Positions 37,200 to 48,639 of a DNA stretch of 64,000 bases are shown here, piece by piece. The stretch comes from Epiperipatus broadwayi. Taxonomy: Eukaryota; Onychophora; Udeonychophora; Euonychophora; Peripatidae. Both the position numbers and the translations under genes were made by a program. Where the stretch lies: assembly GCA_028023455.1 (NCBI GenBank), contig JAQFVV010000012.1:11380499-11444498 (forward strand). The letters run 5' to 3'. Every line of letters starts with the position of its first letter. The first letter of the stretch is position 1. The notes under the pieces are model-generated. The model did no database searches and was not told the origin of the DNA. It was given only the letters and a program-made list of their open reading frames with translations.

Positions 37200-39150
37200 C
37201 AAACAAAATATATTACCTAATTTATGACAACATAAATCTTGGACTTTTAGCATTATGTGAACATTTTATACCATTTAAAGTTTTAAAACAAATAAACTCT
37301 ATACATTTATCTACCATTAATAAAATGAACCCTGTGTATGGATTGTTCCTATCAGGATGTTTAGGTTTTACTCTAACTGAACATCTAGCAAGAAAATCAG
37401 TAATAACATTTAGCTGTTTTTGACAATTTTGAATAATATGTTCAATTTCCAAATATCAGAGAAAGATAGTTTCCTTAAACTAAAGAAAAGTATGACCATA
37501 ATCTCTACTATAAACTGGATATTTACTATTAGATCCATAGCAATTTATACATTTTATTGCAGCCTCCTAAGAAACTAAAGTTTCCAAGTGATAATTATAA
37601 ATGAATATGTAGCATTAACTCTATCATCATTATCTATAGAGTGATATGAGCTGAATTTCTTCACTGTATTTTTTTTATAGATATTTTCCAGTGATCATAT
37701 CTCTTAATATAAATGATCCTTTTCAGTTATACAAATTCACAAAGTCTTAAAATATCAAACTATATATCGTACAAAATCATTTTATCATTTTTATTTATGT
37801 TATTAAGCTCATACACACTTTCTCTTCATAAATTAATTTCATGTATAGTTGCATCTTTTTCACAGCTCATAAACATTTTTGGTAATTGTTCTTTAAAAAC
37901 TTAGGAATAGCTATTTTGTGTCAGATTGTAATGCCTTTATCTGTTTTACTAGTAGATAACTTGGTTTTATTTACTTGACTATCTCTAATACAATTTACAA
38001 TCTGGTAATCTCTTCAAAGAAATATAAATTTTGTAGCAAACCATATTACTACTACATTCTGCATCATAAAATAAAGCTGGTGGATTAAGTTCACAATCCA
38101 ATATCACTAAATTTCAAATTCTTAAAGATATTCAGAAGTTTTGTATGTATAATATTTATCTATACCATATTCACACATCCTTTATAACATTTTATTTAAT
38201 GCACTAGCCCTAAATAATTACCCACATTAAAATTTATCTCTAGTCTGAAATCTAACAAGATCCTTACATTCACATCTAAAATATCTACATACTTCCTGAT
38301 AGCAAAATCATTTAGGTTTCAAAAGTTTCATCTTTCATAGATAAATCTTGATATTTATCATTACTATCTAATTCTTTTAGTGTTAAAGTTTGTTTAAATT
38401 CTTCTATATAATCTCTGTTATTTTTATCAGTTTTCATAAATCCTTTGCTATGTTCAATAATTTTCTCCTCAATTTTATACAGACAGTTATTTGGTTATAT
38501 TTTAATCATGTTGATTTGATTTTTTAATTCTCTAGATATTCTATTATTATGAGTCTTGGCTTTCTCAGCTATATATTGGCAACATTTTCCCACCATTTTA
38601 ATAATGTCTTTTTGCTGTTAATTAATGACTATTTCCATCTCTTGCTTAAACTCCACAAGAAATTTGGTATGAACATTCCATCTCTTTTTTAAAAATTATA
38701 AATTCAGTACATAATGTTTAATTCATCACTTAATGTTAATTATCTGATATTATTTGCTTTTGAAAGTTTCAGGACTCTAATCATGATTTGTTAAACTCGG
38801 CCTGTAATTTTTTTTAACTCTCAGATTTGATTTGTATTTTCTGAAATTCTTTGAAATCAGCCTTAGATTCACTTTGGAATTCAGTAAATTTGTACTGAAA
38901 GTTTTATAATTCAAATTTAGATTTAACTTTGAATTCTTTATTATCTCTGTCCATTTTTCCAAATTTAGCATCAGACTTAATTTGTGATTTCTTTAGCTTA
39001 TCTCCTAATTTCTGAAAATTGATTCATGATTCGTTAAATTTAGCATCAAAATTAATTTGTAGTTCATTAAATTTAGCTTGTTATTCATCAAATTTAGTTT
39101 CAAACTTAGCTTGCATATTTTTAAGAAACTCTATTAAGTCTGACATTAGG
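37200..39150 (-). pseudogene. Decayed retroelement: coiled-coil Gag-like part and integrase-like fragment
   Basis: On the minus strand, 39150-38770 reads as K/E/F-rich coiled-coil-like sequence in one frame (for example FGKMDRDNKEFKVKSKFEL). Further such blocks lie near 38350-38480. The frame at 37222-37452 reads CSVRVKPKHPDRNNPYTGF then ILLMVDKCIEFICFK. This looks like the linker and first catalytic-aspartate strand of a retroelement integrase ('..LLMVDKFTEY..F.PL'). A possible cysteine motif CINCYGS lies near 37560. Stops and frame changes are frequent throughout. RT and RNase H were not recognised between the two ends. Family assignment is uncertain. Confidence 0.45.
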
Positions 39151-39199
39151 ATCACCCATTACAACTAATTTAAAACTATTCTAAATAAGTTAATAAAAA

Positions 39200-41220
39200 G
39201 CAAGTATAATACTACAAAATAACTAATAACACTTTGTAAAATACTATATATTTACTTGGAGTCTGCCTTATTTTCATTAACAATTAAATATCTATTTTAT
39301 AAAAATATTTTTCATTTTAAATTTTATAATACTGTATGCAGTATAATCACCAAATCTCTCTTAAAAATATTACAAGTAAATCAAAATAAAATTTTATATT
39401 ACCAAAATATTAATATAATGTTATAAAGAAATCATTTATCAGGACACATTTATTAAAATTAAAGCAAGAAAAAATTAAAATTAAACATGCCAATAGGTGC
39501 AGGTGCCAAATTATCTCTGACAGTACAATGAGTCATGGTGATGAGAATCAGGGTAGTGGAACATATATAAAGTTAATGTATATCCAAACATTGATGTAGT
39601 TTCAATAGCAAAGGGCATGTATGGATTTAATTTAGCTTACTAAATAAAAGTAAATATGTAAATTAGATAAATATTTAAACTATTTCTATAAGTACAAGTT
39701 TAATTAAATATCATGACAAAATAATTAATCTTCTTCCTTAAAATTGTTTCTTTTAAACTCCACAATTAATAATAATAAATAGGTAAATTATGAAATATTA
39801 TTTTCAGTGTTTTTAAATAATAAATAAAATATTTGCATATAATCATAATGTGACCTGAGTGAATAATAATAAGTGATATAACCTTAAATAAAATAAAATA
39901 TAAAGGCAAATTAATTGATGAACAAATTTAAATTTCTTTTACATTAAAAGATAAAATAAATAAATAATAAATATATCATCATTATATACACTAATAGTAT
40001 TCTCATCATGTCCATTTAATAATATTTCAGCTTCAATTGTACAAACTACATTTTAAACAAAGTCTATATCTTTGCATGCCTGTGCATAATTTTAACTATA
40101 GCTTATGTTTAATGACATTAAACATTCTGTTTGAACTAACAAACAAGGTTGCATTACTATTAATCATAAAAATCTGCTTAAATTAAGTTTAATTATAAAT
40201 AAAATTATGGAGTCTGCTTTCTTAAGTTTTGAAAATAACTACAAGTAGTCTTTGTTCTATTAAATTTTAAATATTCTAACTTTATGAATAAGCCTGGAAC
40301 TAGTTATATAAATATAATATACTATAATATATACTATTAACTAGGGCTGCTGTGTGGGAAAGATGCCTTTGTGCAAACTAAATTTCAGCATCCCTAATCT
40401 CATGAATAAAGCTGATCTAGGTTGCAATGTGATGGCACAAGACCTCACATTTATTAAGGCCCCAAGACAGCATGATCTATATCTTCTGAAAAATCAAAAC
40501 CTATCATTTTATCACATGCTAATTGAATCTACATTTTTTGTGTGTGCCAAAACTTTTATTTGTAAACTATATAATGTATATCATAATCAAAGTAATAAAA
40601 TTGTGGAAGCACTGATTATGTGGCAACACAATTTTTTCAGCTATATTGTTTTCCTAAATGTTTTGCAATGTTCAGGCCATGTTAATGGGAAATCATCTCT
40701 TTGTTAGAATTTTTATTTATTGGATCAAAATTTTTAAAAAAAAGTTAGGAAAATATTATTAATGGATTCACAATAATACATTGAAGAAATATATATATAT
40801 ATATTGCATTATATATTTTTTATTTTATCTTATATTTTGGTTCAAAATCATATTTATAATAAATATATAATTATTTATACATTATAAGTCCCAATTTGTG
40901 TAATTTTAATAAACCTATATTTGCAAGCAAGTTAATTTATTTTTTTAAATATTTAAATACTTTTTATCATATGAAAAACTATGAAATAAAATTGTATATA
41001 ATTTTAATAAAAGCTACAACGGAATATTAAAAAATAATAATTATTTACACTTATTTTTTTATTCATATATTAATTCTCCTGACTTTTGTATTTACAATGT
41101 GACACATAATCAGTTTTAATTAGGTCGACTATAGCCATTATATTAATTAGTTCAAAATAACTCTTGTTTTTTACTTTGTTTCATTTAGAATCTCAATAAT
41201 AGAATAATTTGGTGATGTTT
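39200..41220. other. AT-rich stretch; one orphan open frame
   Basis: The only notable item is a frame at 40363-40707 (ATG at 40363, about 114 codons, plus strand). It has mixed residues including several Cys and His but no recognised domain, and AT-rich flanks without splice or promoter evidence. It may be chance. The rest is AT-rich with no repeat recognised. Confidence 0.4.
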
Positions 41221-41230
41221 GTTACTTGTC

Positions 41231-41330
41231 AAGCGTTGGTGGCAGAGTGGTCAGCACAGCTGCTTTACAAGCAGTTGTCCCGGGTTTCCGGGTTCGTTTG
41301 CGGGCGATGCTTTGACACTTAAAAAAAAAA
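41231..41330 (+). repeat. tRNA-derived SINE
   Basis: An A-box-like TGGCAGAGTGG (41240-41250) and B-box-like GGTTCGTTTGC (41291-41301) have tRNA-like spacing. Between them is an anticodon-arm-like hairpin (CAGCTGC, TTTACAA, GCAGTTG). The sequence is much more GC-rich than its surroundings and is followed by a ten-A run. The T-arm does not pair well, so it is a SINE or tRNA pseudogene and not a working tRNA. Confidence 0.65.
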
Positions 41331-41633
41331 CAACTTAGTCACGCTATATAGGCAGATATATAGTGAAGCGGTCATATATGAATATGTATATATATATATG
41401 TGCTTCATGTATATATCTTGCTATTAAGTTAAAAATATTAAGGCATTTAAAAAAAATATAATGTGTAATAAATGTAATTCTATTATTAAAACGTAAATTT
41501 TATTATGAGTTGGTAAGTATGAAAAAAGATGGCGGATCATATATTACAAAAATAATAAGGAAGAAATAATAAGAAAGACATACAGAATATAATATATAGT
41601 AGTTATAATGTTTCAAGAAGTATATTTTTTAAA

Positions 41634-41830
41634 CCACTAAACATCATATGATCACCATTTCTTATGCTTGCTCATAACTATTATTTAAACAGGCAAAACT
41701 CTCCATACAGTAGTGCCACTCAGTGCAAGCCAGAGTAATCAGTGGATGCCAGAAGGCTTGTGCATAAAATCCCTATCTAGGGTATACTCATCCAATATCC
41801 CAGACTAGTTTTTAGCTTGTGGCTCATCAG
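41634..41830 (+). mobile_element. Truncated hammerhead element, family 1
   Basis: The head TAAACATCATATGATCACC and left arm are present through the ribozyme region. The similarity stops at about 41828, within the reverse complement of the hammerhead core (CTCATCAGGGG). The inner part and right arm are missing. The ribozyme remnant is mutated (TTTTTAGC in place of the GAAA complement). No target duplication was found, which fits a later deletion or a truncated insertion. Confidence 0.7.
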
Positions 41831-42044
41831 GGGAAAATACAAAAATATTGGATAGAGAAGAAAAGGTACAAAGAAGAAAATTTAAAGAAGCTACTCACAT
41901 GACAATGGCAAAACATCCCATAAGCCAATCTATTGTGACTATACATAATGTATGGAAATAACTAATCAACTCTGCTTTTAGGAAAAAGTGGAGAAATTAG
42001 GAGGAACCTCAAGATAAGTATATGAAATTACTACTGACTGTTGT

Positions 42045-42200
42045 CTTTGGCAGGATGGCTCAGTTGGTTAGAGTTTTACCTTAAAAATTCAATACTCAAG
42101 AATCTAATGACCCAGGTTTGATTCCCATGCTAGTACTGTCACTGGTCAGGTCAGCAACACCTGAAGAAGAGGGGAGAATAATACCTCTCAAAATATTGTG
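42045..42200 (+). repeat. tRNA-derived SINE (second type)
   Basis: A-box-like TGGCTCAGTTGG is at 42056-42067 and B-box-like GGTTTGATTCC at 42115-42125. A tRNA-unrelated part follows (ACTGTCACTGGTCAGGTCAG then CAACACCTGAAGAAGAGGGG). The boxes have the expected spacing for a PolIII internal promoter. It differs in sequence from the SINE at 41.2 kb. The 3' limit is uncertain. Confidence 0.65.
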
Positions 42201-42448
42201 CATATATTAATCTGTTTGATGTGCTATTAATAACAGTTGAATGTATTTGGAATATTTAAATAAAGTTAAATTTTTCTAAAGACATTCAATAAACATATTA
42301 GATGATGGAAATAGGCCAATATAAAAATACAACTATTAATAATTGATAGTGTATATGAGCACAGACTTTCACACGATTCACCATTCTCCACTCTATCTAA
42401 TAACACTGATACACTCAAGCACATATATGCTGAAAAGATAAATAATCA

Positions 42449-42490
42449 CCAATATACATATTTCATGCTAAACCAGAAATCATCAGTTGG
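42449..42490 (-). ncRNA. Hammerhead ribozyme-like motif (family 2)
   Basis: Minus strand: CCAA, CTGATGA (42486-42480), a stem II region weakened by one change (TTTCT in place of TTGCT), GAAA (42464-42461), AUAU/GUAU stem III, triplet AUA and TTGG. The core is intact and stem II is less stable than at 4.4 kb, so activity is doubtful. Confidence 0.6.
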
Positions 42491-42680
42491 TCCAGATTAT
42501 CATCTCCCACACATATATACTATAAGTGCTCAGATATATAATAAGATAGACAATCTTCAATACTTTAATGGACAGGTTCCAATCTACTACATACTCCAAC
42601 TCTTCAACCGTCCATCCAATTGAAAATCTGATGATGGAATGCTCGAAGGCCCCCTGAGGCTGAGATTTTGTCACACCCAT
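42483..42680 (-). CDS. Open frame in family 2 element, possibly captured cysteine desulfurase-like segment
   Basis: The 65-codon frame starts MGVTKSQPQGAFEHS and contains HSIIRFSIGWTVEELEYVVD. That resembles the C-terminal 'HSSIRF.IG..TTEEE.DY.V' hallmark of class-V aminotransferase-fold cysteine desulfurases (NFS1/IscS type). The similarity covers only about 30 residues and then runs into the ribozyme region, where the frame cannot be functional protein. The corresponding segment of the 4.5-kb copy has a worn version of the same reading. It may be a piece of a captured exon or chance similarity. I do not claim an active gene. Confidence 0.25.
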   Translation of the reverse strand: MGVTKSQPQGAFEHSIIRFSIGWTVEELEYVVDWNLSIKVLKIVYLIIYLSTYSIYVWEMIIWTN

Positions 42681-42899
42681 GTTGACCTAAGGCAATCTGA
42701 ACCCCATATGTACAGGACATAATCCATTTAATACATATGCAAGGATAGGTAGACATCTCTACAATGTAATAATTGAAACACAGGCTTATTATATACCTGT
42801 GTCTATATATATATGTCTATATATATATGTCTATCTATTACATATATAGACACAGGTATATAATAAGCCTGTGATTCAGTTATAATTATTAATAGTAGT

Positions 42900-43410
42900 G
42901 TGTCATTTTTCATATAAAGTATAATTTATATATAAAGATAATTTGGAAATCTAAATTTTTACATATAAATTTTATTAATTATCATAATGACATGGCATCA
43001 AATCTGTTTGGTTGAGCACAATAATAGACATTATAATATTTAGTATATTTCAAACAATTGTCAGAAGTCTGAATAAATCTCTTATATTTAAATGAAAAAT
43101 ATTTGCAATCAGAATGTGTTTCTAACTGTGAAGTAATTCAGAAATCTAAACATTTTCATTTACATAAAAAAATTAATATTTAATATAGTGAAATGGCACC
43201 AGTTTGTTCAATGCAGTTCAAGGATAGAGTCTATACAATTTAGTATATTTTGAACAATTTAAGTAAAGAAAGTAATCGTTTTACATTTAAATAAAAAATA
43301 TTTACAATCAAAATGTGTTTCTAACATGAGTGATTCATAAATCTAAGAATTTTCATTTATATATAAATTTTATTATCACTGTGATTTGGCATCCCAATCG
43401 ATGAAGCAAC
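42900..43410. repeat. Worn tandem repeat, about 190-205 bp x 2.5
   Basis: The motifs 'AATCTAAATTTTTACAT', 'AATCTAAACATTTTCAT' and 'AATCTAAGAATTTTCAT' begin near 42948, 43142 and 43335. Each is followed by a TTTTATTA-like stretch and TGGCATC/TGGCACC. Between them, ATTTAGTATATTT, GAACAATT and AATGTGTTTCTAAC recur. The units have diverged considerably. Confidence 0.75.
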
Positions 43411-43499
43411 TTTGTGCCTGGAACAACATGTACCCCCACATGTGGTGGCCCTACTACTATCCTTAAGTAAACAATAAATGGTAGCAATCTTTTTGACAT

Positions 43500-46400
43500 A
43501 TACGATCATTTCACATAAGTAGTTTAAACTATATGGCGTCTATATGTGCGATTGTTTCAGTATATGATAATATGATTACCTCAACTATAAACAACTTCTA
43601 AATAAAAAGAGCCATAAATTCTATAAAATATAATATTTTAATCTAAATAAATTCCTGTAAAACTATCGAAAACATACTATTCGTTGAAGAAATATAAGTT
43701 CATATTAAATATAAATGAAATTAAATACAACTCACTTGTTTAATTTTTATTCATAGAAGAATAATAACATTTACACATGAATGTATGCAATAAAAACATG
43801 TTTAATATGTTTCATTATTCTTAGAGACTATAAATAGTCTTGAGAAATGCTGAAATATATTTATAAATAAATAGATATATTTAATAAACCTAGCATATAT
43901 ATATATATATTACAAATAATATGAATGTTAAACATAATTTAAAAGTTTATAAGCTGATACATAGTTTCTTTCTTGATCTTTGACGATTTGAAAAAGTCAA
44001 TAGGCAATGATTTAGATGTTTTTTAGAAGCCCATTAGCGTGCATATCCCTAAATAAATAAAGTTATTTGTCCATTTTTCTTATTTATTCACTTTAAGTAT
44101 CCTGATTAAATAAAAAAGTTTAATTATGATGTTTATTTTAAGAGTTCTGTCTTTTAAAATAATTAGTTGGTATTGGCATTCTTGAAGATAATTGTCATTG
44201 GTAGATAATTTCTGTGTCAGATGTAAAGACAATGTAGGTAGCTTATGAAGACTAAGACCAGCCCTCTAAAGCATATTTTAACTTTTTATTTTCCCATGGC
44301 TATGTATTTCTTATACCATTAGAATTAAAAAAATAAAAATGAAGAACACTATTTTGAAGTATTTTAGCATATATTTATAAATTCATGTTTATATCAGTAT
44401 TAAGATCATCAGTAATTAATCACTGTGTCATTTTTGATTGTCCTTTGAATTCACATTTCTCCATTTGATTTTACTTGGCACTTGTTCATAAGATATATAC
44501 ATATGCCTGATCTTGTTTTAGAATATCCTTTTTAAAGCACATTACAAAATCAAATAAAATTAACATTACTGGAATAAAATATTAATTATTTAAATAAAAT
44601 GCATTATTTTTCAAATAAATATTTATATTAATTTAAAACAATGGATTTTTTTGTTGTTGTTAAATAATATTTTACGATCTCTTTTTTTTTGGAAATAAAG
44701 TAAATAAGATTTTAAATAAAATTTTAAAATAGAAAAGAATATTCATGCACACCCACACCTTTTCATCATTAAATAATAAACTTATTATTATGTTAAATAT
44801 TTTAAAAGATTAAATCTATGTATTGAGAATATTTTACTAATTTAAGAATATTTAAATAAGTAACATTCGTAAGTGTTTCGTATTAAGGATTTATTTGAAA
44901 TAAATAATGATGTGTGCAAATAAAATATAAAAGCAAAAATTTGAGCTTAACTTAATATGTGCTTTAATAACAAAAAATATTAATACTTATATTCATTTGC
45001 CCATGAATAAAAATTGCTACAGTATACCTTTAAAATGCAAAAGATTATAATATTAAATAAAATAAATTTAATGATAATTTCCCATAAGATATGGATTTTA
45101 CTTATATTGGAATTTTGAAGTAAGCTAATAAAATTTTAAATTATGTAATTTAAATCTAGATCAGTATCTATATATTATTTGCATAACAATAATCATATAA
45201 TCTTATATTGAAATAATGTTAATTTATTTGTTTAAAATCTGTAAGTTATTTAAAATATTCAGTGGTTAGGTTATTTTTTGCATATGATTCTTTATATTTT
45301 TTGTACGTTTTTTTTGTAAATAAAAAATAATTATAACTGTGTTATTTTCTTTTTAATTCATTTATGCTGTTTTTTTGTAATAAAGTTTATTTTACAATTT
45401 TGTATTTGTTTATGGATTTTATTTTAAATTATTATACTTTTTGAAAATGTGATTTCATATTTTGTATCTATTTATTTGAATTGCAACAGCACACACGACT
45501 TTGTTATCATAGCAAAGATTAGATTAATAAGATTTTGATTTACTTATGTCAAATATATATATATCAAAGCTATCGAAAATATGACCCATAATCACATGCA
45601 ACTTATGGTAAGGGTTTGTGCAGTCTATCTAGAGGTTTTGCAAGACAAAATTAAAATAACAATTTGAATGAAATGCTTATTAGATATTTTAATTCTATCG
45701 TTAATTGATAATCTTGATAAAATCTTGTGTTTTTACATCTCTATATACTCATGTATTTTTTAAATATGAGATGTATCAAAGAAGCAGCCTTGCACTGATT
45801 TGATCCAAAGCACATTCTTCTAGCATTCATGGTGACTATGCATGATTAGTGTGAAATGAATTCTTGGATGTGGCCCTCGAATAAATATTTTTTTTTAATG
45901 TGACCCTTAGATTACTTAAAATTGAATGGTCTTGATATGAATCATTGACAGTTCAATATTTTACTATATATATATTTCAAATTCTGTAACAATTTAATGC
46001 AAGCAGTAAGTTTTTAAATATTTAATTTTTATGAAATTATTCCAAAGAATCTTGCATTACAAAGAGCAATTGTATTTAATCTATACAAAATTAATGTATA
46101 ATAAACAGATACTATAATTTCTTTTTTTCAATTAACTTAGCTTTTATAATTATAGGATAGTGATAAGTAAATAGTTTATATATCATAAACGATTAAAATT
46201 ACCGAATGTTTTTTTTAAAATATTAATACATTAAATGCAATATATATGATTTAGATAATTGTATAATTATCAGTAGTCAAATATTCAGCAAAAATTCATT
46301 TTGTTTTGTTTTTTTTTAAAAAAAGAATGTTTTTTAATATGAGTAAATTTTAAAATAGTAATTAAAGAAATATGATTCCACTATATGTCAAGAAAAAAAT

Positions 46401-47200
46401 CTCTAAAAAAAAATATTATTATTGCCTAAAGTTTTAAAATTGAGATACCAAAACAAATTATATTTTAAAAATGGCACAAACTAACACCAACAATTATCTA
46501 ATATTATAGCAGCCTATTATTTATTTATTCCATCTGCCTTTGAACACAGGACATAACATAAATTTCATTTTAATGCAATTTTTGAATTTTTTATTTTCTT
46601 TATATAGTTAAAAAAAATGGTTTTAAAAAATGAATAAAAAACAAAAAATTACAAGTAAAAAAATATTTTGATTGTTTATATAATAAAGAACTAAACATAT
46701 TTTGCATTAGAGTTTGCTAAAAAAAACAGAACTGGAAAGAAAAAAATTATGACTACATTGTGCTATTTCATTATTGTTTTTAGCATTTTTACTTGATGCT
46801 AGAGAAAAATATATATTTAAGCTATATTACTATTTAAATATAAATGTTTATTTGTTTCAGATTTTATAATTCGACAAATGAAAAATCCTTCATAATTTTT
46901 TTATTTTTTATAAAATTTTACTAGCATATACAATTTTTATTTTAATCGTTTGAAAAAAAAATTGTAATTTGCAATATTAAAATATGTGAAAAATCATTAT
47001 CATAACTGTTTTTGAGTAATATCACAACCAAAAAAGGGACAACATTGATGAAAGGGTTACAGAGTTGGAAATTTTTTTAAATGAAAAGTATAGTTTTTGT
47101 TATAGCATTAATATATATTACTAAAGCAAAGTAAATATATTTTAAATTAATTAAATTGTGTTTGTAGCATGTATTTAATTTTTCATTTGAAGAATGATAA
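43500..47200. other. AT-rich stretch without recognised gene
   Basis: Nothing beyond TA-rich tracts, poly(A)/poly(T) runs and short random frames. Confidence 0.55.
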
Positions 47201-47204
47201 TTTA

Positions 47205-47500
47205 TATCAAGTATAATAATGAATTTGATAAACTTTTATATATATTTAACATGTGTTAAAGTAAAATTTAAAATGGCATGAGTACAGCAAGAGAAATACT
47301 ACTGAATTTGATAAACCTTTTAGGGATGTCAATTTAAATGTATTTAACAAATGAAAAAATAAATTTTAAAACATGGCAAGAGAATTAATAGTGAATTTGA
47401 TAAACTTTTATCATTTCATTTTCACTATATTCTCAGGTGATAAAGTGTTTTGAACATATTTAATTAACACATGAGAAAGAAAATTTTTAAATGGTGTTGG
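47205..47500. repeat. Worn tandem repeat, about 82-90 bp x 3
   Basis: 'GAATTTGATAAAC' followed by TTTTA or CTTTTA recurs at about 47221, 47304 and 47394. Each is followed by an ATTTAAC-like and AAAATTTTAAA-like stretch. Confidence 0.75.
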
Positions 47501-47958
47501 TATTTGCTTGATTTTAAAGATATTAACCCCTATTAATTAACAAAAATATTAATATAAATATGGTAATAAAAAGATGGGCTAATTATAAGAAATAAAAAAA
47601 TAAGCATGAAAGGTAGGGTTCCATTATTAATTTTCTAAAAAGTGTACACTTATAATAAATAAAAAGATAACTTTAGTATTGAAAAAAATGTTTTTTTTCT
47701 ATTCATTATTTATCTATTATCTACCTATCCTTTATATATGCATAAGCTATGACTTTTTGCTTTATGATATATACATAGTTCAATTTAAGCTATAAATCAA
47801 TAAAAATATATGCAAACAGTAACCTTGCATTATTTGTATTCAAAAAAATGCCTACTTAACAATCATTTTTTAAAAAGCTGACTTTTCTATACAATGTTTT
47901 ATAAATTATTTGAAACAATATTAAAAATTATCAAATAGAATACATTATTTACTTTTAA

Positions 47959-48634
47959 AATATTCAAATATGTTTAAAAATACATATATACAAGCAACAA
48001 AGATTACAAATTATAAAATTATTATATAAAAGCCTTTTTCGGCAAATTATGTTTTTTTGCCCTTTTCAATATGTCTCCACGATTTAAAGCACATACAGTG
48101 ACATCTATATCAATACATGAGAGAAGATAGATAAACAAATGGATATCTGACATGATCTATTATGTGTTGTTTTTTTCCCCTCAATTCTACTACAAAATTA
48201 CTCTGTTATATCTATTGAATGGATATATATCCACATATATTAATTAATTAACTATCCATTCTTTATCCATTAACCACTTATTATTTAACTTAATGGATGT
48301 TAAGTTAAATAATAAGTGGTTAATGGATAAAGAATGGATAGTTAATTAATTAATATATGTGGATATATATCCATTCAATAGATATAACAGAGTAATTTTG
48401 TAGTAGAATTGAGGGGAAAAAAAAAACACATAATAGATCATGTCAGATATCCATTTGTTTATCTATCTTCTCTCATGTATTGATATAGATGTCACTGTAT
48501 GTGCTTTAAATCGTGGAGACATATTGAAAAGGGCAAAAAAACATAATTTGCCGAAAAAGGCTTTTATATAATAATTTTATAATTTGTAATCTTTGTTGCT
48601 TGTATATATGTATTTTTAAACATATTTGAATATT
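47959..48634. repeat. Near-perfect palindrome, 335-bp arms, 6-bp spacer
   Basis: Arms 47959-48293 and 48300-48634 are complementary almost base for base. By eye I see a single mismatch (near 48180, in a T/A run). The spacer is TGGATG. Beyond 48634 the two flanks differ, so the symmetry has definite ends. The outermost bases can be read as TA flanking TTCAAATATG...CATATTTGAA, which would suit a Tc1/mariner-type insertion, but the duplication is itself palindromic and so not proof. No hammerhead core is found in it, and it is unrelated to families 1-4. Confidence 0.9.
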
Positions 48635-48639
48635 GTATA

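Larger units (their letters stand above)
42342..42883 (+). mobile_element. Hammerhead element, family 2, single-arm copy
   Basis: The left part (to about 42630) matches the left arm of the 4.3-kb element, and the end (AAGCCTGTGATTCAGTTAT) matches its 3' tail. Between them is 150 bp not present at 4.3 kb, in place of the inverted second arm. Probable target duplications are AACTATTAATA (42331-42341) and AATTATTAATA (42884-42894), one mismatch. Near the 3' end a separate small inverted repeat pairs CAGGCTTATTATATACCTGTGTC with its complement (about 42773-42875). This may be the unit from which the foldback form arose. Confidence 0.75.

Noticed and set aside
40354-40707. 117-codon open frame on the plus strand
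   Set aside because: The nominal start is GTG; the first ATG is at 40363. There is no domain, splice or promoter evidence. Kept only as an orphan frame in the region description.
41231-41320. Functional tRNA gene
   Set aside because: A/B boxes and an anticodon-like arm are present, but the T arm and acceptor stem do not pair. The trailing A run suggests a SINE.
47959-48634. Palindrome as another hammerhead element
   Set aside because: No CTGANGA/GAAA arrangement on either strand, and no similarity to heads or tails of families 1-4.
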